This document shows, piece after piece, positions 61,000 to 64,000 of a DNA stretch of 64,000 nucleotides. The notes beneath the pieces were generated by a model. The model saw nothing but the letters and a program-made list of their open reading frames with translations, had not been told where the DNA came from and did not search any database. The stretch lies in the NCBI GenBank assembly GCA_029962745.1, contig CM057158.1, forward strand, positions 5,698,602-5,762,601, read 5' to 3'. Source of the DNA: Echinometra lucunter (Eukaryota > Echinodermata > Echinoidea > Camarodonta > Echinometridae). Position 1 is the stretch's first letter. Every line of letters starts with the position of its first letter. The translations under genes were made by a program, and so were the position numbers.

Positions 61000-61357
61000 G
61001 GAGTCCCATGCTTTGTTTTCATGTAAGTACAAACATTAACCCCCCCCCCCCCCCCTGCGTCTAGGACCTTTTCTCCCCCTTTGCGTTTCCCACCGGGATG
61101 AAAGTTTAACCGCTAGCTAAATCCGCATTACACAAATCACCGCTCAAGTGAAAGTGCGGGGCGCTCTTGTTTATCCGCTTCGTGTGCCACTCAAACTCTC
61201 GAGGGACGTACACTTTACTTTGAACCATGTTAAGGGAATATTCATGGAAATGATTCGAATGTTGCAAGGCAGCGTTTTCTTGTACGATTCTTTTCTTTTA
61301 GCAGTTTACGGGATTTTAGAAGCATATCCCTAAAAAATTTATGGAAGGAAGAAAATG

Positions 61358-61498
61358 CTCTCCTCTCTCTCTCTCTCTCTATATATATATATCTCTCCCT
61401 CTTTTGCTCTCTTTCTCTGTCCGATCAGTTTGATCGAGTCCTGTCTAGAGGCATTTTAAACCTGGCATTTGTGAAGTGTAGTCGGGAAATTCCCTAAA

Positions 61499-61535
<37 letters not shown>
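61358..61535. repeat. (CT)n and (TA)n microsatellites
   Basis: CTCTCT at about 61361-61380 switches to (TA)n at 61381-61392. A second pure (CT)n run lies at 61502-61532. Confidence 0.85.
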
Positions 61536-61539
61536 TAGT

Positions 61540-63230
61540 CTTGAAAAAGTTGTGGAAAATTGGAACATTTGACTTGCTGTCTGACGGCAAATTTGTTATT
61601 AAAGCTGGGGTTCTGATCTTACTATTCTCATTAAATTTGTAAAGCTTGCCTTGCGATTTTCTGTACCTTTTGGCTGAAATTGGTCACAAATGAGATCCAA
61701 CCTTCCCTCCCCATTCAAATGAGGTCTTTTGACATCCTTTGCGTAATAAATGCTTCAGGTGTCCATGTAAAAAATGTTGAAAGGGAGTGAGAGAAGTTTT
61801 TTTTTTTGTTTTGTTTTGTTTTAAATAAGTATTTTATATTTTATTTTCATTCAATGAACAAATAATAATAATAATTATAGTACATGTAACATCAAAACTG
61901 AGTCACAAATTCTCAAACTGATTTCAATAACATGTACATTCGATGAAACTAAATTCGATAACGGAATACAACATGCTTTAAATTTTACCACCTGATATCA
62001 ATTATATAATACAGAAAGAATGAAAAGCAGAAAAATTCCTGCATGTTCAATTGAATGAAAGTAAATAAAAAAAGAAATACAAATCAAGAAAAATCAAGAA
62101 AACCTTTCCTCTCCCTTCCGTTCCTCGGGGCTCTTTCCCCCCCTCTCTCATGTGACCGATTCAAAAGGGGAGAAAAAAAAAACTGGATCTCCCCCCATAC
62201 CCCTTCCTCCGCTCCTCTGTGTATGCCCGGTTAGGCTCTGATCAATTTCAAAGGTAAAACAATTATAGAAGCACATGAAACTTACTTCTGCCTCAGCATC
62301 CCAAGGGAATGAACTTATCCCACTTTCTAAAATGGTTGATAGTAATCTATCGATATCATTCATTTTCAAAGATATAGCTTACTCTGTGACTATTACTGCC
62401 GTAATGATTTTGCCGTATGTATACGTTTCATATTGATTTTGTTTGTATTACAGCTTCCGCCTCCCCCCCCCCCTCATTTAAGCAACTCACTTTTACTAAC
62501 GCATAGTCCGTTGATATATTGAGCATAGTTGCTCACGATGGTTTATTGTGCTGTTTTATTGGATGTAAATGTCATCAAAGGAATTGTGCCGAATGTTTAC
62601 ATGTTATTTGGGAATTTAAAAGAAATGTCCATAGTTAGAGCATGAAACCTGGTCGGAGATTATTGTTTCTTCTATTACATGTATCTTAAACTATGACGTT
62701 AAAGGAACGGAACGAAATTGCAAGCTAGAACACAATCACCGTTCAAATCAATGTCCATCATCATCATTCTCACCGCCATCCACATTTCCCATGGTTGTGC
62801 TTTTTGGTCTCATGCATCCATCTCCTACACGTCTATGCCATTATTTCACCCTTAAATGAATAAAGGCGAAGGGTCGCTTATTAAAGAGGTGTTGTTGTAA
62901 ATTACTAAAACGACACTACTTTAGAAAAAAAAAAGAAGAGAATGATAACCGCATTCTCAGGAAGGACGGAGAGGAAGAGATGGTTTCGCTGACATTTTCA
63001 GGTTTTTTTAACGTAAATATTAGGCACATCCTTTTCCATGACGGAACGAAATGTTTTTGTAGCCTGAAGAAAATCATACAAGGATTCAGTTAGTGGCGCT
63101 CGCTTCCTTTTCTCTGCCATGCCTGAAAAATAGTACGGTATCTACTTATAGAACAGGAGAATATCGTATAAATCTTACGGATGATGATAAGGATTAAGAT
63201 ATTCAGAGGAATGACTGTTTTTGAACATTC
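61540..63230. other. unique non-coding stretch with homopolymer runs
   Basis: AT-rich sequence with a T run at 61796-61808 and a C run at about 62463-62473. It has only short, motif-free frames. Nothing else was recognised. Confidence 0.4.
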
Positions 63231-63239
63231 TCTCTTTTC

Positions 63240-63278
63240 TTGGCCTATCGCTCTCTCTCCCTCTCTCTCTCTATCAGT
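63240..63278. repeat. (CT)n microsatellite
   Basis: CTCTCTCCCTCTCTCTCTCT within a short pyrimidine tract. Confidence 0.8.
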
Positions 63279-63749
63279 ATGTCTCCTATTTGTATTTGTG
63301 CTTGTCATTTTGGACGTTGAATCCTTTTTATTATTGATGACGCACACGTCGATTTCTTCAAGAAACCGGCACGTTCCAATAACTTATTCCATGCCCTGAC
63401 GAAAACAAATTAACCTTCCCGCGAATATGCACAGCTATAGATCAAAATCTGCCTCGTAAGCAAGCCAAAAAGTCAGTATTCAAATTTAATCCTGGGGATT
63501 CCCTTGCTTGGCTTGAGTAAAGACTGAAGTGGTGTGTTTTTTGCTTAATACTGAAGGCATCACACTGGCATTCAGAAAAGTAGCGGAGGGGGGGGGGGGG
63601 GGAGGAGGGGGTTTAGATATTTTGAGGAGGACAATGACCTTACTTGTGGGGGTGACAATTAGGAGTGTCTACCCGTTTTATGTTTGAGGGTCACTCTGAA
63701 AAAAGTCCTCAACTTATTAATAATAATAATATCAATATTTTTTTTTTGG

Positions 63750-63815
63750 GGGGGGGGGACATACCCTACTGTTTCCCCCACCCTCAAAAGTTTTGTGGAC
63801 GTGTCCCCTGTCTCC
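63750..63815 (-). repeat. dispersed repeat E, copy 2
   Basis: On the minus strand: GGACACGTCCACAAAACTTT, GAGGGTGGGGG, AAACAGTAGGGTATGTCCCC, then a run of nine or so bases of C. It parallels the copy at 47470-47545 in content and order, in opposite orientation. The short frames on either strand are repeat artefacts. Confidence 0.55.
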
Positions 63816-64000
63816 CCGCTGATTGAAGTCCATGGTGACAATGATCGGATGAGGTGTGAGACCTGAAATTGCCTTAAAGTGGTCATGCATTTTCCCCCAA
63901 CGTCCTTTTCTAATTTTATTCATCTTTCTAGAGCTCTCTGGCTTCGTAACTGACGTAAGGCATAAGTTTCCTTTTTTAACATCTCTCTTTTTAACATCTA

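Noticed and set aside
1..64000. CRISPR-like or phage-like organisation, prompted by the many direct repeats
   Set aside because: The tandem repeats are contiguous units without constant-length unique spacers, and there are no cas, phage or bacterial genes. The DNA is eukaryotic in character.

Overview
The window looks like intergenic or intronic DNA of a metazoan, most likely a marine deuterostome and probably a sea urchin. This rests on overall texture and on recognition of repeat styles, not on any gene. The DNA is AT-rich and full of microsatellites and poly(G)/poly(C) runs. It has several families of short palindromic transposons whose ends read GGGCCCCGTTTCATAAAAC or GGGGAGCGTTTCATGA, and tRNA-derived SINE heads. 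I see no bacterial-type gene organisation, operons, rRNA, CRISPR or complete protein-coding gene. Almost every open reading frame is chance, is carried by a microsatellite, or lies inside a transposon or tandem repeat. One 500-base run of N (59881-60380) is an assembly gap.

Layout. 0-2 kb: a 299-bp tandem duplication, one unit of which is split by a 0.9-kb terminal-inverted-repeat element, then a palindromic MITE. 2-12.1 kb: a (TTTA)n run, a pyrimidine tract, a CCTAA-rich minisatellite, overlapping hairpins, a 295-bp tandem pair, a ~105-bp diverged array, and a ~200-bp array split by a MITE. 12.1-31 kb: mostly unique AT-rich sequence with scattered MITEs (16.8, 18.1, 22.2, 26.1, 26.3 kb), a tRNA-derived SINE (21.4 kb) and a ~10-12-bp minisatellite (29.5-29.9 kb). 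31-35.7 kb: a GA-rich ~240-bp array split by two transposons, then two diverged arrays of roughly 147 and 157 bp. 36.9-39.4 kb: a 165-bp duplication and the only two coding-exon candidates, both on the minus strand and both behind strong pyrimidine tracts. 40.1-42.7 kb: a ~450-bp diverged tandem array followed by an 85-bp inverted repeat with a single mismatch. 43-64 kb: mostly unique sequence with further MITE copies, a 53-bp perfect duplication, an old ~600-bp TTAA-flanked foldback element, a tRNA-like sequence, LINE 3' remnants, the gap and microsatellites.

How the parts fit together. There is no gene pathway to reconstruct. The coherent story is genome dynamics. Many unrelated local tandem duplications arose and then diverged, and small non-autonomous DNA transposons later inserted into them. 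In three cases the neighbouring repeat unit preserves an approximate empty site. Two palindromic MITE families with different arms share one internal core of about 44 bp. The most unusual object is the near-perfect hairpin-forming repeat at 42415-42640.
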